The translations under genes and the position numbers were made by a program. Of a stretch of 64,000 nt of DNA, positions 12,001-23,710 are shown piece after piece (the first letter of the stretch is position 1; every line of letters starts with the position of its first letter). The stretch is from Tetrahymena thermophila SB210 (Eukaryota > Ciliophora > Oligohymenophorea > Hymenostomatida > Tetrahymenidae), in NCBI RefSeq assembly GCF_000189635.1, contig NW_002476363.1:186001-250000 (forward strand), read 5' to 3'. Below the pieces are notes generated by a model. The model worked only from the letters and a program-made list of their open reading frames with translations. It searched no databases and had not been told where the DNA came from.

Positions 12001-14711
12001 TCAAACTATTTTTATTGTGGAAATTTAATTTAATACTGCTTCATGTATTTAATTAATAAGTTAGTCATTATTTTTAATATTTGAATTAAAAATATTGCTT
12101 AAATTATCTAAATATTCAAATTTTTTGACTTGGCTTTATTCCAATTCTTATTTATTTATTTTTTATAATTAACTCTAAAATGACTCATAAAAATGTTTAA
12201 AATCCTAAAGACTTTCTTAGAAATACCATATCAAGCAAAAAGTAAAAGCACACTCAATTTAAACAACTGGAAGATCATGTTAAATACAAACAAAAATAAT
12301 TTCATCTATAAAATCTGAGCACTCTATATTATATGTTTTCTATCTTAAAATTATTTGCTTTTACTAATGTAATACTATGTTCATAACTTACTAAGTAATT
12401 ACTTCTTTAGAAATCTTTTATTCTGAAGACAAGCTAGATAACTAATCTATAATCACTTGAAAAGCTGCTTCTCTTCTCCAATTTTTTTGATCTAGTTACA
12501 TGAGATAGCTCAGTTCTTTATTAGGATTAGGATGATTTTAGAGCAGCTTCTCGAGTCTTTAAGATCTAATTTCCTAACAAGCAGTTTAAATTAAATCACT
12601 TTTTTCAAAAATAAAAGAATAAATTTCAAAATCATATGGAGGATCCTTCTTTTGCTGTGGCAGAATTTTAATGTCATTATCTCTAACAAAATTATCAAGT
12701 AAACTTTATAGTACATCTAATATTTCAATAATGATTTAACTTATATCATTTTTCATTTTGTTTGAGTCGCTTTCGTTTTATTATTATTCTTCTTCTACAT
12801 TCTCCTATTTTTAAAAATAATTTTTTTAACAGCTGAAAATTATTATTTATGCAAAATCTATCTTCTAGATCAAATGTAAAAATATATACTTTAATTTTCA
12901 CTATAAATCAAACAAAAAAAAAATATTTTGTATAGCTGTTCCTGGTTTTAAAATTAAAAGGCATTTTTTTTTTTTTAATAAAATCAAAGGTAGATCTGTC
13001 AGATAAATTCTGATAAATAAAAATAAAAAAAGCAAGAAGGCTACTTAGTATTTAATTTTTAAATTTCAATAGCTGGATTAGCAATATTGAGGAGTTGGTA
13101 AAATTTTTTTAATTTTTTGTTAGTTTTATGGAATTAAAGTTATTGGAGAATATTTTAGGTATATGTTGTTAAAAATAATTAATTATTTATTTATTCGTTC
13201 TTTTAAAATAAAGAAAGAAAATAATGTTAATAATAAATTAAAAGTGAGCGCTTTTTTGATTAATTTAAAAAGAAATAATTTATCAGTATGTTTGTTTTTA
13301 CTTTATTCTATTCTTCAGAAAATATAACAGTGGTCATCATTTATGATTTTTCTATAGATTAGCTTGTTTGTTTGTTAGTTTTTAAAATTTCTGAATTTTT
13401 TGTTTCTGATTTAATTTTCTTTTTAGAATTTTATAAAATTTCTTCACATTTTTCCATTTCTTTATCATTTTATTTATTTACTTCTTTTAAATTTCTTTTA
13501 GAATTCAAAGTATTTCCTTATTTTTCTTTTTTTTCTTTACTATTTTCATCAAATTTTTAAGAGTCTTTTTTACTTAGTCTCTTGGTTTATTGTTTGGTTA
13601 ATTTAATAGCATTTTCTACTATTTCTTCATTTTTTTATTATTAATCCTTGCTCTCAACATCTTTTTTCTATATATTATCTTACTTTATCTCTTAAAATAT
13701 TTTTTGAATATCTTCATCATATGGGTATTGCATCTTGAGTAATACTTTACTTAAACTAGGATAGTCTTTTAGTGATTGACTTTAAACTAGGAGCGTCTTA
13801 AAAGAATCGAACTTAGCTCTCAAGGAATTAAGAGTGAGATCTCTATTTATGATAATATCTTCTCTTTCCTCTTAAATATAAAGACAAAGATGAGTAATTG
13901 TTCTTCCTAGTGCATATAATTCATTTTAGCTGATTTCATTATCAGTGTAATTCTTTTTTGGCTTCATAATATTGAAGTTGACAAACTACTTTTTATATTA
14001 TTTAAGATAAAACTTGTTATTATTTAAGTGACTTGATCCTAAATCTATATATTTGAGTCTATTCTAAAAAATCATGATATTATCAGGTGAAATATCTCCA
14101 TGAAACATTTTATTTTACCTCATATAATACAGGCCATTAAGTAGGCAATATGTAATATAAATAAGGTCGATTTCTTTCCATTTCTGATATGCAATCATTG
14201 TTTTATTCTCTTTTTTAATACTAATCTTATTCAAACCCTTTTTTTCTTCTTTTAAATGCTTTTTCTCTACGCTACTGTATTCGTTGCTTTTGAAAATTTA
14301 AGTTGTAAGATAATTCTATTGGATAAAGTGATTATTTATTTCGAGTAATGTGCAATCTCCTAATTCATAAAATATTACTTTTCTTTCATCTGAATAGTTT
14401 AGCATTGCCGCAAAATACTTGCTCCTATCTTACAGAAAGTTACAGTTACTGTTTCTTTCTTTTTCCTCATAATAATGCTACTCATTTTCAAACTATTTAA
14501 CTGCAAGAGCCTGCTAAATTTTATGATCATAATAAACTGCAACCTCACCAAAACCTCCTTTTCCTAAACTTTCCAACTTCAATAGATCATTAAATTTCAA
14601 ATCCTTATAAGAATTATCATCCAGCTGCTTGATAAAGGATTTTTATTCTGTCTCCTTGCTCTTTTCTAATTCTTTGCTATTAGATAAAATTTATTTCTTT
14701 TATCTACCCAT
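12001..14711 (-). CDS. Protein kinase with C-terminal helical extension
   Basis: Exon 1 runs 14711-13302 (470 codons). It encodes a full kinase domain: glycine loop GKGGFGEV at residues 50-57, ATP-anchoring Lys72 in AVK, catalytic loop HGDISPDNIM from about 204 (Asp206) and DLG at 223-225, then helix-F-like ELYALGR. HRD is replaced by HGD, so this is a non-RD kinase, and DFG is DLG; the catalytic residues are present. A Lys/Glu/Ser/Gln-rich linker follows. A donor GTAAAAAC at 13301 and acceptor AAAATAG at 12805 define a 497-nt intron joining in phase 0 to exon 2 (12804-12001, TGA at 12001-12003), which encodes a charged, probably alpha-helical region of 267 residues not matched to any family. 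Total 737 aa. The second exon could belong to another gene, but it has no start of its own and its phase fits. Confidence 0.75.
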
Positions 14712-15730
14712 TTTATAAATAGTTTTTATACTTTTTTTGCTTTTTTAACTAAAATCAAATTAGAATTAGTTTAGATATTTAAATATCAATTAATATTTTA
14801 ATTGAATTAGTATAATTAAAACCATTAATTTTTCCATTCTCAATTTTGATAATAAAAATTGAAATTAGTTTATTTTTTTTTTTCAAAGCTTAAAAAATAT
14901 AAGATAATGAATGAATGAGAAAAAACAACAACAAAAAAATGGATATTTGTAAAATAAAATTTGAAAATCATAACTTGAAAACTTAAAGAGAATTATATTT
15001 TTTTAAAAAATTATTTTAAATTCAAAATTGTTTAGAGTTAAACAGTAGTCTAAAAGTCATTTTAAAAAAATAAATAATTTATCTTGAAACTTTGAAATAG
15101 ACACATCTATAAGATTAATTAAAAGAAAATTTATTATAAAAATAGAAAAGTTCTTAATAAATTCTAAGTTGTTAGTTTTTATTATCTAAGAAAATAATAA
15201 GCTTGAATAGGAGTTGAAAAGATTGAAAGTAAATATTTGATTAAATTGTAATTTCTTTATTAAAATTGTTATTAATATCTTTCGAGCATTTAAAAGAATA
15301 AAATATTACAGATTTATAAAAGAAAAAACTATAAAATAGTAATTCAAAAAACTATATTTGTTGCTAGAGAGTTTTAATTAGGTAGAATAATCTTTTAACT
15401 TTAATTAAATGGAAAGAGCCATAATTTAAATTTATGAAAAAAAAGAGCAAATTTTTAGATTTAACTTTATCATAAATAAACATTTAATAACAAAATGCTA
15501 ACATTTTAATAATATTTTATTGACATTTTACAATAAAATTTGCTTAAAGATTCGCCAAAATTATATTAATATAATGAATTAAAATCTTATTCTAAATTTT
15601 AAGTTTTTTTAAATAAATTTAAAGGAGCCAAATAAGAAAAACATAATGTAGAATTCTTATTAAAATTATTTGCTTCCTTAATTTAGTTAAACCTTTTAAT
15701 GTTTGAAGGAAATAGAATGCCTTGTTAATT
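14712..15730. other. Upstream region of the kinase gene
   Basis: AT-rich DNA between the kinase gene and a small plus-strand frame. It should hold the kinase promoter; no recognisable element seen. Confidence 0.5.
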
Positions 15731-16057
15731 ATGTTTAAAGTTAAAGTATTAGCATCATATGATAAATTTATTATCAATCTTTATGAAACTCGTTTTAGAA
15801 AGAGTCATGATAACTTCTTAAAAATTGTAAACTGTTTGCTTATGTATAACATAGAAAGAAAAATTATGATTATTTCTTTTTTAAAAAATATAAGGCTGAG
15901 TGTAAATTAGTAAAATCTGAAGTAAAAAAAACGAAAAATAGTAAACTTTTTTATGTCTTTAGATTGCTATTCTATTGTTGAATAAGTTATTTATTAAATA
16001 TAATTTTTACTCTACAATTATTACAAGGATTAATAAAAAAGTTAAGTTTTAAATTGA
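15731..16057 (+). CDS. Hypothetical small protein (108 aa), weakly supported
   Basis: An ATG at 15731 opens a frame to TGA at 16055-16057. The first 60 codons have a mixed, protein-like composition (FKVKVLASYDKF, NLYETRFRKSHDNF) and use no TAA/TAG; the rest is richer in Lys, Gln and Tyr and looks more like translated intergenic DNA. No family recognised, no signal peptide. With TGA as the only stop, frames of this length occur by chance in such AT-rich DNA, so this may be spurious. Confidence 0.25.
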
Positions 16058-16343
16058 AATCAGCATTTCTTATTACTAGCCTTACAAATATTTTTGATTT
16101 TCTTTTATTCTAAAAATGTTCTCTAGCTTTCTATTTACATAATTTAATTGAAATAAGCTAATTAATTTTCGAAAGATTTATATTGTCATTTAATTGAATA
16201 TTAAAATAGATAGTTAATTAGAGAAACAAATTCCTTGAAAAATAACGAAATCAACAAACCATTTAATTTGTAATTTAATTATTTAAAAAATTATAAATCC
16301 ATTTCACAAATAATAAACATAAATTATCCAAATTATTTATTTA

Positions 16344-17213
16344 ATGAGCTAATATAAAATAATTATTTTAGGGGCAACAGGGCTTGTTGGTTAAGCAACA
16401 GTCAAAGCTCTGGTAAAATAAAAAATAGCTGTAACAGCAGGAGTAAGAGATATATCCAAGGCTAAAGAACTAATGGCATATGGTGCTAAAGTAATATAAG
16501 CAAATATGGGTTTTGATTAACAAAAGCTGGCAAATATTCTTTCTAAATTTGATGTGCTTTTTATAGTAACTCCAGGACATACTGATAGGATTAATTTGAC
16601 AATAAACACAATTAATGCTGCTAAATAAGCAAATGTGAAATATATAGTTATGGTCTCTGATACGAGTGCTCACAATTATGACACTATTTTCGGTAAATAG
16701 TTTGGAACAATTGAGTAATACATTAAATAGAGTGGCTTATCTTACTGTATATTAAGACTCCCTATTTTTATAGATAATTTATGGGGAAGTGCAGAAAGTA
16801 TAAAATATTAAAATACATTTTACGGACCTATTGATGGTAATAAGAAATATATTACAGTTGCTGTTCAAGATGCTGCTTTAGCAGCTGCCAGTGTTCTCAC
16901 TCATCCTTTTAATCATGTTGGAAAAACTTATACTATCTATAGTGACTATAAAAGCAGTAATGAGCTAGCTAGCTTATATTCTTTAGCTCTTGGAAGGCCA
17001 ATTTAATATAAAAATATTATGTACGAAGGAACAAAGTAAGTTTTACTTAAATAAATGCCTGAGTGGTACGTAGAAGGGTATTTAGAGTTGTTTAAACTTG
17101 TTGAAAAATAAGACTTAAGCCAAATACTATGCTCATATGACTTCAAAAATTTAACAAATTAAAGTCCAACTACTCACTTGAATTGGATGTGGTAAAACTT
17201 CAAGTACTTTTGA
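16344..17213 (+). CDS. NmrA-like NAD(P)-binding protein, copy 1 (divergent)
   Basis: Intronless 289 aa frame from ATG 16344 to TGA 17211-17213. The N-terminus carries the Rossmann dinucleotide motif GATGLVG (residues 10-16), followed by GVRD at 33-36, where the Arg suggests NADPH preference, as in NmrA/YtfG-type atypical short-chain dehydrogenases. Family blocks VTPGHTDR, RLPIFIDN, NTFYGPIDG and VQDAALAAA are present. The classical SDR YxxxK pair is not evident, so it may be a quinone/aldehyde reductase-like enzyme or a redox-sensing NAD(P) binder; substrate unknown. It is the most divergent of the thirteen copies (VMVSDTSAHN where others have a VVS...ADN block) and is separated from them by an LRR gene. 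The ATG is the first in frame and is followed directly by the conserved strand-1 sequence. Confidence 0.9.
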
Positions 17214-18357
17214 TAATTCAAAACAAATTGTGTTGAAAGAATATTATATTATATTAGTTTAGTTTATTTTATTTCATTTTAAAAAGTATTTATCAAATCA
17301 TTCCTTTTTTATTCTTAATCAATCTATTTTTATTTTTTCTATTTCTATAATTTTCTATAATTAAAAAAAAATCACTCTAGAGTTTTACATAGTGAAAATT
17401 GTTTCTAAAAATATTTATTTTTTTAATTTTTTTGTTTATCGTATTAATAACAATTTATATTAATATCTTTTTATATTATATTGCCTAATACTTTATCTCA
17501 ATCTTTCAAATAAAAAAATATTTTTTAATTAAAAAAATTGATGCGATTTTTTGGCTCAAATATATAAGCACTCAATGTAAAGTAAGAAAATATAAGTTGT
17601 TAAATTTTTAGTTTAGTTTGATTTAAAATAAATTATTTTTTTTATAGTGCATATCAATTAAAAAAATAATTTATTTTAGAATCTCTATTATTATATTTAC
17701 ATTTTCTATTCACCATTTTCATAAATTTAATTAAGTAAAATTAACTTGAATAAAATAATTTTTACCATTTAATTAAGATACCTCTTGAAAATTACTAGAA
17801 TTTTGATGAACTAACCTCTTTTTTAATGGATATTTTAGTAATTTTATGTTTCTTTTCTTTAATAATGTTTATTTTAATTACTTTACAGATCTGTTATCTT
17901 TACCTAACATAATTTACTAATCATTTAATTTAAAAACTACAAGAATATATAAATATATTAAACACAAATTCCTTGTATTAATTAGTATTATGAAAAATAA
18001 TTTAATTTCAATATTAAAATATTAAAAAAAGCAAAAAAATTTATAATTAGAATATTTTCAAATTAAGAAAAACATTTTTATATACCTAATAATCATAATA
18101 TTGAAACAAAAAATAATAAAAATATTCTATAAAAAGTTTTCTTAAATATTTCTTTTATTTGGAGAGAATGATAATAATTTGCTAAAGAGTATTTGTTAAA
18201 TAAAAACGTCCAATTAAAAAAACTTAAAGTGGATAGGAGCTAAAATTCTGATTATACAAGCAATTTTTTATATTATAATTTTTGAAGAATTTAATTTTAG
18301 AGTACACTTAAAATAATAATAGTATTGATTCTTACAAAAAAGCAGCCTTTAAAAGAA
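17214..18357. other. AT-rich intergenic stretch
   Basis: No gene seen. It contains a 13/15 near-match (TGAACTAACCTCTTT, 17807-17821) to the Tetrahymena chromosome breakage sequence, discussed in the findings. Confidence 0.55.
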
Positions 18358-20876
18358 ATGGAATACAAATATTTAAAAAATGTAATTTTTCTCAAATCCA
18401 TATTTAAGCATCAATAAAACAACTTTCAATAAAAAAAGTTAAATACTCACTCTATTCAGACATAAGATCACCTTGAATTAGAATTTAAGTACAAAAATAA
18501 ATGAATATATAAATTAACTTAAACAAATTAATTCAACTTTATAATTTTTAAAATTATTTTTTTTATAAGCGGGCTTTATTTAAATGATGAAGAGACAGAA
18601 ATTCTTGGCAAAGAAATATCTTCTTGCAAGAATGTTTCTAAGCTTAGTCTTAAGCTAAGGTAAAAAATATTTGTAAAATTGTATTTACTTAGTAGACATT
18701 CTTTGATAATTATATTAGCTACAATTGCATTAGCGATAGTGGTATGCAATATCTATCAAATGAGCTCTCATAACTCTCAAATCTTACTTCTCTTATTCTT
18801 CATTTAAAGTAAATTTTAAATTAATACTTATTTTATATCTTTCATTTTTCTATTTAATCAAACAGTGGTAATCAAATTAGTGGAGAAGGTGTCTATATAT
18901 TAGGAAAAAATATTTCAAAACTAATAAACCTCACTCATTTGACTGTATTTGTAAAGTATGCCTTTCTTAATTAAATTTTTATTAATATAAATATATTCAA
19001 AAAGAAAGCAACCTTAAAAACATAATACAGAAAATTAAAAGAAATATTTAAAAATTTTAAATGTTAAAATTATTTATTGAATTATTTTACTACTTTCTTA
19101 AGATAATTCATAAAAAAACTTGGATAAACCAAACAAAAAATAAATGACTAAAATAAATGATTCTATTTAAGTAGGGTAAACAAAAAATAAAAAATTCAGA
19201 GCTTTTTTTTGTAAGTTATTGTATTTGTAATAATTATTGAGCCTCAATCAAAATTTTTTCTGTGAAACCTCTTCGTTTGCTAAATAATACATAATTATTA
19301 TTTTAAAATTAAATTAAAAAGTGATAATTAAATTAATGCTGAAGGAACTCAAAAGTTTGGTGAAGAAATTTCTAAATTATCTAATTTAATTTAATTATCA
19401 GTAAGTTTGAGGTAATCGATAAAATTATAAGAATTCAATTTAAACTAATTTATTAATAGCTTTAACTCAATAGGAACTTTAGGAATTTCTTAATTTGGTT
19501 AAGCTTTATCACTATGCAGCAATTTAACAGAACTTAGTTTATTCACAAGGTAAAAAATATTATCTTTCTTATCAACAAGAATAATAAATTAATAATAAAT
19601 AAAATTTAAAACAGTGGTAACTATATGGGAGATCAAGGAGTTGCTGCTCTCACAGAAGGAATTTCAAAATGTGTTAAACTTAAATCTTTGATATTATATT
19701 TGCTGTAAATTTTTCTTTAGCTACATCATTTAAACAATTATTTTATTTGATATTAAAATTTATTATTAAGCAAAACTTTTTCTAAAATTAGTAAAAATGA
19801 AATTAGTGATGAAGGGTGCATCAAACTAGCTTTAAACATCAGATAACTTTAAGAATTAAATTAATTTGGATTATATCTGAAGTAAGCGAAAAAATTATTT
19901 TAATCTAAATAATGTCTTTATTTTTAAAATTTAGTAATAATTTAATAACTCCATAAGGAATAGAAAATTTAGGAAAAGAATTGGCTTAATGCATCTCAAT
20001 TAAAGATATTTCATTGTGGTTTGAGTATATTTTAACTTCATTTTTTAAAAAATAATTAATACATTTTTGATTTAATAAGCTCTTTATCCATTGGTAAAGG
20101 CACAGCTAATTTGCTAGGAAATGAAGAAATGGGATTTCTCAATTTAACATCTTTGAAGCTTAGTGTTAAGTATTTTTTATTTTTATTAATAAAAACTATA
20201 AAATTTTAAAAGAAATAACTAGATAGGAAATGATGGACTTGCATAAATGGGTCATAATATATCTAAGTGCAAATATCTCTAAAGCTTAGTTCTTTATCTT
20301 AAGTATTTTTTTTAAATAAAAACGTATGTTAAAATATAAATTATCAAAGCCATAATGGAATTTAGGATTCTGGAATTTAAGATTTTATAGATTAATTATA
20401 TCTCTGCAAAGATCTAAGCTCACTTTCTTTGTACATTAGGTATAATAATAATTTTGAATAAAACGAATAATTTTCAGATTAATTAATTGTTTTATTAGTT
20501 AGAATTCAGTCAGTGATCAAGGCTTAGTTGAATTAGGGACAAAGATTAACAAATTTGCTAAATTGTCTAACCTGGTACTATACATTGAGTAATTTTATTA
20601 CTAAAAATATTTATTTTGATAGTTATTTTTTCTTTATTAGTTGTAATGAAATCTTTGAATACAACAGTATTAATTCTTTTATTTAAGAAACTTTGAAAAT
20701 AGAGAATCTAAATAATTTTACTTTCCGTCCTGGGTAAGCATTTAAAATAAAATAATATTTTAAAAAAATATATCTATAAAATTAATAGATCCCATTCTTT
20801 AGGACTCAATGGCTCCCAAAGACTTAAAAAAATGTTAAAGAGAAAAGGGAAAAGACTTGTCTAATTAATAATTTGA
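18358..20876 (+). CDS. Leucine-rich-repeat protein, 15 exons, one LRR per exon
   Basis: Exons: 18358-18488, 18570-18659, 18719-18808, 18866-18955, 19322-19411, 19460-19549, 19615-19704, 19792-19881, 19935-20024, 20080-20169, 20213-20302, 20350-20439, 20499-20588, 20641-20733 and 20789-20876 (TGA 20874). All introns are phase 2; exons 2-13 are each exactly 90 nt and exon 14 is 93 nt. The spliced length is 1392 nt (463 aa), an exact codon multiple, which strongly supports the model. Every 30-residue unit follows N-x-I-S-x-x-G-x3-L-G-x-x-I-S-K-x-x-N-L-x-x-L-x-L-x-L-(K/R). The C-terminus is basic (RLKKMLKRKGKR). No signal peptide, membrane segment or kinase domain, so an intracellular binding scaffold is inferred. 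It sits inside the NmrA-like array but is unrelated to it. Confidence 0.9.
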
Positions 20877-22840
20877 TACATAATTATATAAATTGAACTA
20901 TTTTAAGCAATTCTAAAATTAATTTTTATTTTGTGCTTAATTTCATATTACTAAATAAATAATTTCTTAATAATTTTTAAGAATATCAAAGATAAATGTC
21001 ATAAATTTAATTTAAAAGTTGAAAAAATTTATTATTAACACAATAAACTTAAATTTTATTTAAGATTAATTGATTTATTTATTAATTTTTGTCAGAATTA
21101 TATAAATTAATTAATAAACTAACTTATATTTTTAAAATAAATGTAAATAAATAACAAATATTAAAAAAGTAAAAAATTCAACTTTATTAATTTAAATACA
21201 GTTGTTGAAAAAATAAATTCTTTTTCTGAATTAAAAAAGTTCTTTTTTTTTTCTTTTTTGTAAGTTGAAATTTAATAAATTCTGATTAAAATCTTTCTCA
21301 TTTATTTCTATTTTGTAATTTGTAATTTAGTTAAACTATAAATATTAATATTACTGTACGAATTCAATGATGGATAAGTTATCAAAAAATATGTATTTTA
21401 TTTGATCATTTTAACTTACTTCTTTTTCATTTTCTCGATAAGAAATTTCAATTTTTGATAAAATCTAAAACGAAACAACTTAAATTATTATCTAGATTTA
21501 AGTCAAATGTGCTCATATAATAAAATATTTGTTCTGATTTTTTTCATTTTTTTAATCTTTAATTTAATAAAACTAGATATAAGAAACAAGAATATTTTTT
21601 ATTTATTTTAACTGTAATCGAAAATGCATAAAAAGCTATAATATAATATAAATGTAATCTGATTTAGTTTATAAAAGAAAGGTATTTATTTTTATATCTT
21701 CGTTTAGTTTAGATTCACTAAAATATAATCATATTTGTATTGAAACTAAATTGCTTTTGATAGTATTTCTTGATAAATTAAGCAATAACCTCATTTTAAG
21801 TTAAAAAATATTTTGTTTTCATGATAAAATATTCCATTTGTTTTCTTATAAGTAATATTGCTTAAATTAGGCAAAATAAATATGCATCAATAAATATTTA
21901 CTTTGGATTTTATTATCAAAAATATTTCTTTTACAAATTATATTTATAATCTAAATTAAATCCATTTTACTTTGTAAAAAAGATTCCTTTTTATTTTATT
22001 TTTTTTGTAATATCGAATTTAATCAAACGAATAAAAATATTTTTTATTTATTTAAATGAAAGAAAGTTTTAAAAAGTATCTCTTTTGAATAAAAAATGAA
22101 AATTTCAATAATATATATTTATTAATTTTTTTTGTATCAATTAATCAATGAAGTTTAACAAGATTAGCACATAAAATCATTTTTTTGTTAGATTTTATGA
22201 TGTAAATATCTTGTTTATATTATAAATTCTAATTTAAATTAAAATACTAAAATATTTTGATTAGCTAATAGAAATATTCCTTATTCTTTCTTATTTACAA
22301 TCTAGAGTTTAATAAAGCTTAAATGTAAAGTAGTATTTTTAAACACCAAGTTAATTATTTTGTGTCGTAATAGAAGTGTTGATTTTTTTTTCTATTTTGT
22401 AAACTCGGGTTTAATTAATTTAATAGGAAATTAGAAATTCATTTTTTGTAAATCGATTTTACTTAAAAGATTTTAGTAAAAAATTGTAAAAATGATAATA
22501 TATTTTTAAAATTTTAGTTTTCTAGGAATAACATCACAATTTAATGCAAATATTCTACTTTAAAATTTTATAATGTAAATTTATTTTTAAGAGATTTTAA
22601 AAATAATTGAAAAATTTTATCTATTTTAGAAATTTATAAATATCTAATTAAAATTATTCAGAATCTGATAGTTTGTTTTCCTTTTAATATTTTTGATAAT
22701 CTTAAAATAGATACATAACATTAAGTTCTGCTTTAAATGAACCTAAGACTCTATCTTAGAATTAGAATTTTAAAACAAAAATAACAAATAATAAAAATAC
22801 CAAATTCAATCAACAAAAAAAAAAATCATAAATACTTGAA
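20877..22840. other. Long spacer upstream of NmrA-like copy 2
   Basis: Nearly 2 kb with no gene. It carries four degenerate copies of the pyrimidine-tract/TTGTAAT module (about 21239-21276, 21984-22029, 22276-22320 and 22381-22420). Nearer the gene is a block shared with the other cluster A promoters (AATTTATAAATATCTAATTA, about 22630), roughly 200 bp before the start. Confidence 0.6.
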
Positions 22841-23710
22841 ATGAACAATCAAAAAATTTTAGTCCTTGGTGCTACTGGATAAATTGGAGCAGCTACTGTT
22901 AGAGCCCTAGCTTAACTTAAAGCTAATGTCACTGCTGGTGTAAGAAATCCTAGCAAAGCTAAAGAATTAGAAGATGCTGGAGTAACTGTTGTTAAAGCTG
23001 ATATGGGTCAACCCTAATCTGAATTGGCTTAAATTCTCAAGAATTATGATAATCTTTATGTTGTAACCCCTGGTCACGTTGATCGTTCCAAGTTAGCAAT
23101 TAATGCTATCAAAGCCGCTCAAGAAGCTCACATTAAGTATATTCTTGTTGTTTCAATGACAGCTGCTGATAATCTTGAAATACTTTTTGGAAAACAATTC
23201 AATCCTATTGAGAAAGAACTCAAATAGAGCGGACTTAATTATGGTATTTTAAGATTCCCCATGTTTACTGATAACATTTTCGGAAATGCTGAACATATTA
23301 AGTCTCATAACTCTTTCTACGGACCTATTGAAGGCGATAGGAAGTTTGTCACTGTTGCTATCCAAGATGCTGCTCTTGCTGCTGCTACAATTCTTGTTAA
23401 TCCCAGCAACCACATGGGAAAAACTTACTGTATTACAAGTGAATTAAGCTCCAGCGATGAATAAGCTAAAGCTTATACTGAGGCATTAGCAAGACCAATT
23501 AAGTATGTGAAAGGAACCTATGAAGGAACAAAAAAGGCCTTATTAAATTTCATGCCTGAATGGTAGGTTGATGGAGTGTTAGAATTATACAGGTTGATCG
23601 AAAAGAAAGAATAAAGCCAAATTACCTACTCCAATGATTTCAAGACCATAACTGGTAAAGAACCAACCACTCACTTAAGGTTTATGCAACAATTTACAAG
23701 TGCCTTTTGA
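22841..23710 (+). CDS. NmrA-like NAD(P)-binding protein, copy 2 (cluster A)
   Basis: Intronless, 289 aa, TGA at 23708. The nucleotide-binding motif is GATGQIG, with Gln (encoded by TAA) where most copies have Tyr, and GVRN replaces GVRD after the second strand. It keeps the family blocks VTPGHVDR, FGKQFNPIEKELK, GILRFPMFTDN and FYGPIEGD, and the C-terminal EGTKKALLNFMPEWQVDG. It is the most diverged member of cluster A (MTAADN, ILRFP, CITS substitutions), which suggests it is the oldest or fastest-changing of the four. Codon use is enriched in GCT, AAG and ATC compared with the surrounding DNA, as expected of a real and probably well-expressed gene. Confidence 0.92.

Noticed and set aside
13372..13560. 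62 aa plus-strand ORF rich in Phe and Ser
   Set aside because: Antisense to the Lys/Glu-rich linker of the minus-strand kinase gene.
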